From the NCBI GenBank assembly GCA_039621445.1, contig CP154955.1, positions 49,956,086-50,020,085 on the forward strand: a stretch of 64,000 bases of DNA. The letters run 5' to 3'. The notes under the pieces are model-generated. The model did not search any database. It worked only from the letters and a program-made list of their open reading frames with translations, and was not told where the DNA came from. The translations under genes were made by a program, and so were the position numbers. Source of the DNA: Euglena gracilis. Its lineage: Eukaryota; Euglenida; Euglenophyceae; Euglenales. Of the stretch, positions 21,311-29,001 are shown piece by piece; the stretch's first letter is position 1, and each line of letters starts with the position of its first letter.

Positions 21311-23250
21311 GGGTTTATTGGTTTGAAAAGACAAGTGCTGGCTGGACACCCCCTGGGTGGGAGTCCAGGGATGGGGAGTGTCCAGCCAGCTGGCAGCTGG
21401 ACCTGGTGAAAACCCAAAAGAATGCCAAAAATTCCAAATTCAGCTGGGTCAGCATTTTTTAAGCCCAACATTTGAGGTGGAACAAACCCAAAAGCCTTCA
21501 AAATCAGCGGTTTTGCCAAAAGAAATTCGGTCCTGCACAGCTTGGCCAGCCTGGCCCCCATTTTATTTCAGCAGACAGACCCAAGCGGGTTCTGCAGCCC
21601 ATCTGGGAGGTGCTGGCTGGAAAATGGGTGCTGGCTGGCTGGACCCCCCGTGGGGGGGGGTAGGTTCCCTCCAGCTTAAGAAAACCCCTAGAACCAATGC
21701 ATTTGCTGCCCAAATTGTTTGATTGTCATCGTCTTTCTTCTTAGAATGGGACACGTGATCCAGGAGCAATGTGTGCAACAGCAGTATACCAAGGTTTCCA
21801 CTGTGATGACATTGATTGAGCTCGACCCTTGAGAGCTTAACACTTGGGTCTGTCCGTGCTCATTTTTTTACGTTGGAATGTCTTGACATCAGAGGGTTTG
21901 TGTGCCATCGGTGGGGGTGGGGGTTCGTGGTTGGAACCTGGTTGTTTTGGCAGGTCACTCACAACCAGTTGCACGACCTGTATTGGATGATTTCAATGGA
22001 CCGATGATTCTGAGCTTTGGGTCCGCTGGCTTGGCCATCAAATAGCCCCCGCCCCAATATAAAGCCCCCCTGGCTTTATATTTGGGCGGGATTTCAAAGA
22101 TATTTCTGGGATTTCATATTTGCGGTGGGGTTATAAGAAAAGGCTGAAAGGGCCTGCATCTGACACGCTTCAGAGAGGTCGTCAAACACTCAACACCAGC
22201 ATCACTTACACCGCTTTCAACAAGCTTATGGCGCAACTTACTAGAGCGTGCTTTTAATTCCAAAGTTCCCCATCCCCGTCCCACAAGGCTTTCTTGAAAG
22301 GCGAAGAGGCCGAAGTGTGCTTTTCGGGTCTCTCCCTGAAAAAGGCAGGTGGGTAAACCCTCCCCCCAAATAATACCACCCCCAAATGACACCCCCCCAA
22401 ATAATACCCCCTCCCTCGGGGTCCAACTTCGGCGACCGAGTTAATACCCCCCCCCCCAGTTTCGGGCCGAGGGCCCGGATTTTGACCTGAAAATGTAGGT
22501 AAAAATCACAATCTCTGGCAATAACTTACAAAAAAAACGGGGTTTCTGGATCATCTGACCTCCAAAAATACTAAATTTCATGGGAAAGTGCAAAAAATGA
22601 CTCCAAAGGGGGGGTATCGGCGCTATTTTGGGTCCTACGGGACATCAAAAAATTTCGACACTTTTTTGGCGCCAGTAGCCCACCCCCAAATCCCCCCCCC
22701 CTATCGTCGTTGGCGCTGTTTTCCTTTTGTACTGTTTGAAACCTTTTTTTTGTTAGGAGCCCAGCTTGCCCGACATTTGGCGGATAGTGTGGCCCGCAAG
22801 TGGCGAGCTCGCGCTCCCGACAGGGACACCGGCCCAGGGGGGAAGCGACAGCGAGGGCGAAGCACAATCGGACCCCCAGTACACAGGAAGGGGGAGGAAG
22901 GGACCAAGAGGGCGAAGCGCACGAAGATGGTCCTGCTTTCCTTGCCGGCTGCGCTGCTCTTCTGCGGTTGGTGCCACTGTTGCCGGAGTTTGGCGGCGAT
23001 GAGGCCTCCTCCAACACCTTTGCGAGGCTGAACATTCGTGGCTCCACCCCCCTCTGGCATGCCCGCCTAATACCCCCATCCAGAAGGCGAGGGCGTCTGT
23101 CTCCTTTTTTGTGCTTCTGCGGGTTGAGGGTTGGGTCTGCTTGGCTGCTGGCCCCCGCTCTTACCGGGGCGTGTTTCTGTCTCAGCTATTTTTTCGGGTG
23201 GGGGGTTTGGGATCGCCATCTTCTTGTGCTTCGCCCTCTTGCCCCCCCCC
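21311..23250. other. repeats and possible older DIRS-type remnant
   Basis: 21,330-21,690 is a repeat with CTGGCTGGCTGGACC and a GCTTAAGAAAACCCC end, also found at 61,500-61,690. 22,045-22,465 holds C-rich AATA units. From about 22,756 (after a TTTTTTTGTTAG acceptor-like site) a GC-rich segment carries two words close to GAGGGCGAAGCACAA, which is part of the DIRS terminal repeat that starts at 23,251. It may be the decayed end of a related element or a host exon. ORFs here overlap in all frames and are not called. Confidence 0.35.
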
Positions 23251-23345
23251 TCGTACTCCCTCGAGGAAAACCGACAAGGGAGGAAGGGACACCGAGGGCG
23301 AAGCACAAAGACCTTGTGAGGCCATGCCTTGCTCGCCGGTGGTGT
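23251..23345 (-). repeat. DIRS copy A right terminal repeat, outer part
   Basis: 23,251-23,320 is the 70-bp outer right end. It reappears as the complementary half of the internal region at 36,019-36,088. The following bases to 23,345 belong to the inverted terminal repeat and stop at GGTGT, where the gypsy LTR begins. Confidence 0.9.
23342..23345 (+). repeat. gypsy target-site duplication GTGT, left
   Basis: Matches 35,822-35,825. The 4-bp length is confirmed by the uninterrupted site in DIRS copy B. Confidence 0.85.
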
Positions 23346-24473
23346 TGTTGGGACCGGAGGTGTATTTTTGCCCTTTGGGACGCCGGCCGTGCCGAGCGGT
23401 CGGTTGAAAGGGAAATAACCCGGGTGGTGAATCCCCTCGACCACTTTTGAGGGAAAGGAGTGGTTTTTTGGTGGGGGAGAAGGCTAAGCCCGCGGTTTGA
23501 CTTGTGCGGAGTCGACCAACCCCCCCCCAAGGTGAAGGGTGGAGGTCATATTTTGATAGGTCGGCAAAGCGTATTTTTGGTTTTTTTAGGGGGAGCGCAA
23601 GACGGACGCCCCCCCCCTCTTTCTCTCCGACATCAGTTTGGTCCTTTACCCAATACTTCCCTCAGACGCCCAAGGCGCCGCTTGGACCCATGCGCCATTT
23701 TTTGAGGCAAGGGGCAATTTTTATACGCTAAAAGCGGCAATGGGTGTGGGAAGGGACGCAAGCCCACGCAACTCCAAATTTTGGGTTGGGGAAGTGTGAG
23801 CGCAAAGGGTTATGGACCTGGGGGGTTGAATACACCATGCCTTGGGGAGCGTGGTGGTGAGCACCCGGCTGGGAGCCGGGCGCGCATACCTGGGATGGGT
23901 GTGGGGAAGATAACCCAGAAAAGCGCGCAATCAGCGCGGTAGGAAAGGGTTGTGCCTACTCCCCCCCTTTCTAATCTCAGGTGGGTCTTCTTTTGGGCCA
24001 CATCATTGGAGCAATTGATTATTGCCAATTCAATCTGTGGATCTGATTGTTGTGGTTTATCTTTGTGGTTACTTGACAATACTATTGGGATTCTCAAGTT
24101 TTGGGTGTTGACAAGCCTAAAGTGCACGTCGCGCCTACCCTCGCACCTCGAACAACCCCGCAAGTACTTTCTTCAATGTCCTCCACTTTTTGTGCAATTG
24201 TTTCTTTTATTTTAGGGAATGGAATTCCAATTGAAAAAGGAAATGCGCAAGAGGGCAAAAGAAATGGGGAAGAAGCGCCGGCGGGAGGAGCGACACCTCC
24301 TTATGGCGGTGTGCTGGGTTGCCAGAAAAAAGGGATCTGGGTTGGGGAGGAGGATCTAGAAATGGGTGGTTGGGCTCAGGCAACAGGGGATGCGAGGCCG
24401 GATAGGTTAATCGATCCTACGCAACCTAGGGGAAACGGAGGTACCGAAGGTCCCTCCGCCTTAGGACTTAACA
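23346..24473 (+). repeat. gypsy 5' LTR (1,128 bp)
   Basis: Same sequence as 34,690-35,821 apart from a few substitutions and C-run length changes. Starts TGTTGGGACC, ends TTAACA. An acceptor-like TTCTTTTATTTTAG ends at 24,215. From about 24,101 the frame of ORF1 is open through the LTR end, but that frame begins with TTG, not ATG. Promoter elements could not be assigned with confidence. Confidence 0.93.
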
Positions 24474-26365
24474 TGGTATGCAGAGGTGCCTGTCCGGAGA
24501 ATCCCCCCTGTGATCTGAGCCATGGAAAGAGTGGTGGTGAATTCTCCTTTTCAACCAACTTTCCTGCAAGATCCCTAACAGAGACTGTCTTTGGGCATTT
24601 CGAGGGGGGAGTGGAAAATCCCTCCAAAGTTTTGCTCAAATCGGTGAATAGCAACACCGATCCTTCAGAGGATTCCAGAACAGAAACCAAGCCGATTTTG
24701 GTTGGTGAAGTTCGGGAGGTTTTTGGGCAAGGTCAAATCGGGACTCAAAGCAACTATTTCTGCCATAATGGGGGAGGCGATTTTGAAAATGCCCCCCATG
24801 ACCTTGGTTCCGGCTGTGACGGGGGTTGTGGCTTTGAAAACCCCTCGTGTCCACAGCTCCTCAATCAAGATGGTTTCAAATGGCAACCAATTCAAGACAG
24901 AGTCCAAGATGGCCTGAAGGGCCCTTGCAATTGGCCGAATCAGAGCTATGACCAGCCCCCTCCCTATCGGTGTGCCCCTCCTCCACCTCCCGTTGTATGC
25001 CCAATCACCGTGGATGAGAACACGGTAGCTAGGGTGTGCATGATTAGGGTAGCTGGTGAGGGGGAGGCAATGGAGGAAGAAAACCCCTCCGATTTGGACC
25101 CCCCGGATTATCATAGCGAAGATCCGGAGGTACCAGAAATTTGTGAAAGACCCACCGAAAGTTCTGCAACCGGTGTTCAAAACTTTGCCGATTTGACGGC
25201 AAGGGAGGTTGCAAATCAAGCATTTTTAGGTGTTCAAGCCATGGAAAAGGTGGTTTTCCCCTACATGGCAAAGTTTGAACAAGTTGTGCCGGAGATCAAG
25301 GGCACACTTTTGGTTCTTCAGAGGGAAAATGAAAATTTCCTCAAAAACCAAGAAATTCACATGAAGGAAATCCAATCCTTGCGAAATTCGTGCGAGGAGT
25401 TGGTTGCTTGGATGAGAAGTGCAGGGGCCGAATTTCAAACCCAAAAACTCCTAATCCATTCGGTAGAAGAACGGATGGAAAAAGGGGGGAGGGACATTTC
25501 AACCCTTTCGGCGTTGGTGCAAAATACCAATGCTGAATGTATGGCCCAAAAGCTCCAAATCCACTCTGTAGAGGAACGGGTGGAAAGGGGGGCTAGGGAG
25601 GCCATGCTCCTTTCAGCTCATGGGAGCGAGGGGGCCCAAAATGTCCAATCTTTGGGGACCGAGGTCATTTCTCAAAGGCAAACCATGGATTCCTTCCGGT
25701 TGGGGATGGAAAAATTTGAGAAGGAGGTGCATCAGCTTTTCGATGATGTGCGGGGGGAAGTCCAAGTCATGTGGAGAGAACTTTCCGAGGAAATGGGTGG
25801 TGAAATGCAGACCATGAATGCTTCATGGGACAAAAAATTGATGGACACCATCCAAAAGGAGAGTTTACGGGATCAACTCCACATTTTTCAACAAATGGAA
25901 TTGGGGGAGAAGAAAGTGGCTCAAATGGGGACAGCCATGGAAACTGCAATTCAATCCTTGGGGGCAAGGATCGAGCAAGTTGAGGGGGGTATGGGAAACC
26001 TACCCATCTTGCGAGAATCCATGGGGGTTTTGACCCAGAAGGTTCAGTTCTTGCATGAAAAAACATCGGCATTGGAGGGTGCCTTGGGGGGGCTCCAACC
26101 TCTCGTAGGGGCCCTCATCACCAAGGTGCAGGAGCAGCAACGGCAAGAAACCAAGGCCCCCACCGAGACCAAGGCCCCCACCGAAGCCAAGGCCCCCGTC
26201 GAGGCCAAGGCCCCAAAGGAGGCTGGGCTCCCGACCCGGCCGAGCTGTACAACAAGTACTACGACTTCTACAGCAAAGCCACAGCCGCAAGCTGCACCAG
26301 CACCAGTGGTCACGGGTGTGCCGAGGCAACCCGTGGAATTGCCCCCCCCCCCATCCATAGCATGA
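24473..26365 (+). CDS. gypsy ORF1, coiled-coil protein of unknown role
   Basis: 630 residues from ATG 24,473 to TGA 26,363-26,365. The N-terminal third is low-complexity and acidic to mixed; a Pro-rich patch (RCAPPPPPVV) precedes a long helical region (about residues 240-560) with heptad-like Leu/Met/Val spacing. Within it a near repeat (QKLLIHSVEERMEKGG / QKLQIHSVEERVERGA) recurs. The tail has KAPTE/KAPVE repeats and then Pro/Ala-rich sequence. Typical Ty3/gypsy elements have Gag first, so a separate coiled-coil ORF upstream of Gag is unusual; it may be an assembly or RNA-binding chaperone, but no family was recognised. The start codon straddles the LTR end (A) and the primer-binding site (TG), with A at -3 and G at +4. 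The stop overlaps the next start as ATGA. Confidence 0.75.
   Translation: MVCRGACPENPPCDLSHGKSGGEFSFSTNFPARSLTETVFGHFEGGVENPSKVLLKSVNSNTDPSEDSRTETKPILVGEVREVFGQGQIGTQSNYFCHNGGGDFENAPHDLGSGCDGGCGFENPSCPQLLNQDGFKWQPIQDRVQDGLKGPCNWPNQSYDQPPPYRCAPPPPPVVCPITVDENTVARVCMIRVAGEGEAMEEENPSDLDPPDYHSEDPEVPEICERPTESSATGVQNFADLTAREVANQAFLGVQAMEKVVFPYMAKFEQVVPEIKGTLLVLQRENENFLKNQEIHMKEIQSLRNSCEELVAWMRSAGAEFQTQKLLIHSVEERMEKGGRDISTLSALVQNTNAECMAQKLQIHSVEERVERGAREAMLLSAHGSEGAQNVQSLGTEVISQRQTMDSFRLGMEKFEKEVHQLFDDVRGEVQVMWRELSEEMGGEMQTMNASWDKKLMDTIQKESLRDQLHIFQQMELGEKKVAQMGTAMETAIQSLGARIEQVEGGMGNLPILRESMGVLTQKVQFLHEKTSALEGALGGLQPLVGALITKVQEQQRQETKAPTETKAPTEAKAPVEAKAPKEAGLPTRPSCTTSTTTSTAKPQPQAAPAPVVTGVPRQPVELPPPPSIA
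24474..24490 (+). other. primer-binding site candidate
   Basis: TGGTATGCAGAGGTGCC begins directly after the LTR's terminal CA. It resembles the complement of a eukaryotic initiator-Met tRNA 3' end (TGGTA-GCAGAGG) with one extra T. The exact priming tRNA cannot be settled without the host tRNA set. Confidence 0.6.
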
Positions 26366-27975
26366 ATCCCCCGACCAACCCCAAACCCGAGGACCCTGCA
26401 AGAAAATCCCCCCGGGTGATGGAGTTGGAAAACGAAATTCTGAAGTTGAGGGAAGAAATGGCAGCCTTGCGAATTCAACGCAAGGGGGAATTGCGACCCC
26501 CCCCGTTGCAAGATTTGGGGAGGGGGACCAGCGATTCGGGTCAAAGTTCGGGTGCAACTTTTGCGAACAACCCGAAGGATGGTGGTTCTTCAACTCAAAC
26601 CACCACAGCAAGGCTGGTGCCACCAAAACCCATTGTTCAACCCTCACAAGCACCTCCCGGTTTCATGCCCATGAACACTCCTTTTTCTTTTGCACCGAGC
26701 CCAAACAATTTTGAAAGCATGGGTCCCCAAACCCATGTCAACGTTTTGGGGCAAGGTGTTCCGGGATTTATGGCAATGGCACCAATGAACCCCATTATGC
26801 AAGAGGTTTGGCGACAAATGGAAAAACCTCGATTTTCTGGGTTGGTGCAAGATGCCCCCGAGTTTGAAAGAAAATGGGAGGAGGTGGAAAGAATAATCCA
26901 AGAAACCTCCCCCTACCATCTCTCCGATTTTGCCATGTTGATGGAGTTTCGCAGCTGCCTCGATGAGGCAACATCCCTAAAACTGAAAACCCGAATGAGT
27001 AGGGACAGAAACATGACCTACAAAAGTTTTCGGGAAGAATTTCGGAGAGAGTTTGGGGTGGATACCCTCAGACAAAGTAGGGCTGATTGGCATCGGGTGT
27101 CACTCAAATGCTCGGGTCCCCCCAACGCACAACTCACCCTTTTGGATTGGGTGAAATTTGAGGCGCAGTTTGTGGCCAAAAGGGACCGAGTGGAAGACCG
27201 AACCGATGCCGAGGAATGGCAACTCATTTTCTGCAAGATGCCCCCATTTTTGCAAAAAAAGGTGATGATTGAGCAGGCCAAAAAAAGGAGGGACAAACCG
27301 TGGGTTCGCATTTCCCTCCCCCGGAATCTCATGGGTGAACCGTTTCTCCAGGAGTTGAGGGGGGTGATTGGACACCGACTCCCGAGACACCATGAGGGGG
27401 TGGGGAGTTATGTGTTTGAGTGCCACGACAAAGCCGAACGGGATCAATTCTTGGCTTTGGATGGGTTCCTCATGGATGGTCTGAAAGTTTCTGCAACCTG
27501 TCATGAATATCAAATGACGGGTGATGAAATTTTTGAATTTGTCACCTCATTCCTGCGGACGGAGCAGGAATATGTTGCCACTCGGAATGCATATGGGTTG
27601 GAGGAAAAGCCAAAATCCCCCTCCCCAGCAAAAGTGCGAGTTTTTGTTGATGACCCTCCCAAGAACGGTGGGGGGGAAACTACCAAGAAAGATTCTCCGA
27701 CCAAAGGGAAATCATCTTGGAAGCCGAAGGCTCAATCCTACCCGGAGAAGTGGGGTGGGAAACCAGCCTCCCAGGGAAAGGGCCCGAGTGCAAAATCCCC
27801 TTCGTCCAAGGGGGAGTGCTTCACATGCAAAAAGGCGGGCAGGGAGTTCATCCATGACTTCAGAAAATGCTCGTTTGCACAAAAGGCTCGTTGGGGGGGT
27901 GGGCCTCCAAAGTCGGAGGAGAAGGGGCCGAAGGGGGTGAAAGACACTCCTCCCATCGCCCAATCCTCTGAGTAG
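26362..27975 (+). CDS. gypsy Gag (capsid/nucleocapsid-like)
   Basis: 537 residues, ATG 26,362 to TAG 27,973-27,975. Order: a short N-terminal coiled coil (MELENEILKLREEMAALRIQ), Pro/Gln-rich linker with MNP/FAP repeats, then a capsid-like helical domain (about residues 145-330) with the pattern of retrotransposon Gag proteins (RFSG...FERKWEEVERII...RREFGVDTLRQSR). The basic C-terminal region carries a Cys-His box C-x2-C-x8-H-x4-C (ECFTCKKAGREFIHDFRKC), longer in its middle than the usual C-x2-C-x4-H-x4-C knuckle. The start overlaps the ORF1 stop in ATGA, suggesting termination-reinitiation. The TAG stop is followed in the same frame by the protease region. Confidence 0.85.
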   Translation: MNPPTNPKPEDPARKSPRVMELENEILKLREEMAALRIQRKGELRPPPLQDLGRGTSDSGQSSGATFANNPKDGGSSTQTTTARLVPPKPIVQPSQAPPGFMPMNTPFSFAPSPNNFESMGPQTHVNVLGQGVPGFMAMAPMNPIMQEVWRQMEKPRFSGLVQDAPEFERKWEEVERIIQETSPYHLSDFAMLMEFRSCLDEATSLKLKTRMSRDRNMTYKSFREEFRREFGVDTLRQSRADWHRVSLKCSGPPNAQLTLLDWVKFEAQFVAKRDRVEDRTDAEEWQLIFCKMPPFLQKKVMIEQAKKRRDKPWVRISLPRNLMGEPFLQELRGVIGHRLPRHHEGVGSYVFECHDKAERDQFLALDGFLMDGLKVSATCHEYQMTGDEIFEFVTSFLRTEQEYVATRNAYGLEEKPKSPSPAKVRVFVDDPPKNGGGETTKKDSPTKGKSSWKPKAQSYPEKWGGKPASQGKGPSAKSPSSKGECFTCKKAGREFIHDFRKCSFAQKARWGGGPPKSEEKGPKGVKDTPPIAQSSE

Positions 27976-28022
27976 GGGGGTCAGAGCCATTCGGGAGCCG
28001 GTTCTGCAAATGCAAGTCTCCC
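27973..28022 (+). promoter_or_regulatory. putative Gag-Pol stop-codon readthrough signal
   Basis: TAG (27,973) is followed by the 8-nt spacer GGGGGTCA, then a predicted H-type pseudoknot. Stem 1: CAGAGCC (27,982-27,988) with GGTTCTG (28,000-28,006), one G-U pair. Stem 2: loop bases GGGAG (27,993-27,997) with CTCCC (28,018-28,022). The third loop (CAAATGCAAGT) is A-rich. The frame is open on both sides of the TAG. Stop, purine-rich 8-nt spacer and pseudoknot is the layout of gammaretroviral gag-pol readthrough sites. The pairing was found by hand; energy was not computed. Confidence 0.65.
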
Positions 28023-28026
28023 ATCC

Positions 28027-29001
28027 ATGGGGGGGGATGTTTTGTCTCCTTCAACCCCCCCTTGTTTGACACGTGTGATGGCCGCTCTCCACGTGATCGG
28101 GGCAATGTCGGAGTCCTCTTCATCGGAACCACCCGCACCATCGTCAGATGAACCATTGCCTGAGGAAGAGGAGGCAGTGGAGCATCTTTTGATGGAAATG
28201 AAAAATTTGATGCCACTTGAAAATTCGGATGGCGCTACCATCCGGGAGGTTTTGCGTGAGTGGCGGTTGATGGCTTTGAAAGCGGGGTGGGTGAAGGGGG
28301 TCCATTTGCATCTTTCAACCAAAATTGATGTCTTGGGTGGTTCCCAGGAAGTTCGGGCCTTGGTCGACACGGGGGCAGAAGTTTGCTTGGTGAAAAGAAA
28401 TTTGCTCCCCCGTTCATTTTTCGCTCCATCGGCAAAACCCGTCAACTTGGTTGCTGCCAACAACCAAAGGGTGAAGGGCGGGTCGGATGAGGCCTTGGTG
28501 GAATTGCAATTTTCAGGGGTGGTGCAGGACACCAAAAATGCGGTTGTGGTGAAAATTCCTACACTTTTATACGAGGCCGACATAGAGGAGGATGTGATCC
28601 TCTCCTATGTCTGGTTGGCAGAAAGGAATTTGAATGTGGTGCCAAGAAAACACGGGGTTCAAGGATTTTTTGATGGTTGTTCGGTTTGGATTTGCGGCGT
28701 CCTCGCCGGAAAGGGGACCATCGTAGATTCCATTCGAGCCATCCCCCCTGTGTCCATTCAGGCGATCCACAATTTTCGTCCCAAAGCTTTGGATCTTTTT
28801 TCCGGCACCGGAAGTGTCGGGAAGGTTTTGCGGGACCACGGGTACGACGTGATATCCGTGGATGTGGATTCAAAGTGGGACCCCACCCTGTGTGTGGATA
28901 TTTCAACCTGGGATTACGAGAAAAGTTTTTCCCCGGGTGAATTTGAGATTGTGACCGCATGCCCCCCCCTGTACCGAATTCAGTTTGGCCTTAAGCCGTA
29001 G
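28027..29001 (+). CDS. gypsy Pol, part 1: aspartic protease and N-terminal half of cytosine methyltransferase-like domain
   Basis: In frame with Gag after the TAG; the first ATG after the stop is 28,027, but the frame is open from 27,976, so the product is probably made by readthrough. Protease: ALVDTGAEVCL with catalytic Asp at about residue 114. A second domain starts ALDLFSGTGSVGKVLRDHGY (motif I-like S-adenosylmethionine loop at residues 256-263), followed by VISVDVDS and the start of a CPP motif at residue 312. The frame then runs into a run of eight Cs and reaches a stop at 28,999-29,001. The rest of the domain lies in the +1 frame. Confidence 0.85.
   Translation: MGGDVLSPSTPPCLTRVMAALHVIGAMSESSSSEPPAPSSDEPLPEEEEAVEHLLMEMKNLMPLENSDGATIREVLREWRLMALKAGWVKGVHLHLSTKIDVLGGSQEVRALVDTGAEVCLVKRNLLPRSFFAPSAKPVNLVAANNQRVKGGSDEALVELQFSGVVQDTKNAVVVKIPTLLYEADIEEDVILSYVWLAERNLNVVPRKHGVQGFFDGCSVWICGVLAGKGTIVDSIRAIPPVSIQAIHNFRPKALDLFSGTGSVGKVLRDHGYDVISVDVDSKWDPTLCVDISTWDYEKSFSPGEFEIVTACPPLYRIQFGLKP
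28962..28969 (+). other. C-run where Pol changes frame (8 C)
   Basis: At TGC CCC CCC C|TG the current frame gives CPPLY and then a stop. Reading one C fewer, or a +1 ribosomal slip, continues into the long downstream frame and completes a CPPCT motif, the hallmark of cytosine-C5 methyltransferases. The downstream frame has no ATG at its start (its first start-like codon is TTG 28,985), so it is unlikely to be translated independently. A length error in the assembly, a real inactivating insertion or programmed frameshifting are all possible. Confidence 0.75.

Noticed and set aside
22800-23450. 216-codon ORF crossing the DIRS end and gypsy LTR
   Set aside because: It spans two element boundaries, so it cannot be one original gene; the GC-rich parts are open in several frames.
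24101-24472. N-terminal extension of gypsy ORF1 within the LTR
   Set aside because: The frame starts with TTG, and the same open frame in the 3' LTR is simply the repeat. I used ATG 24,473, though a spliced leader into the LTR acceptor at 24,215 cannot be excluded.
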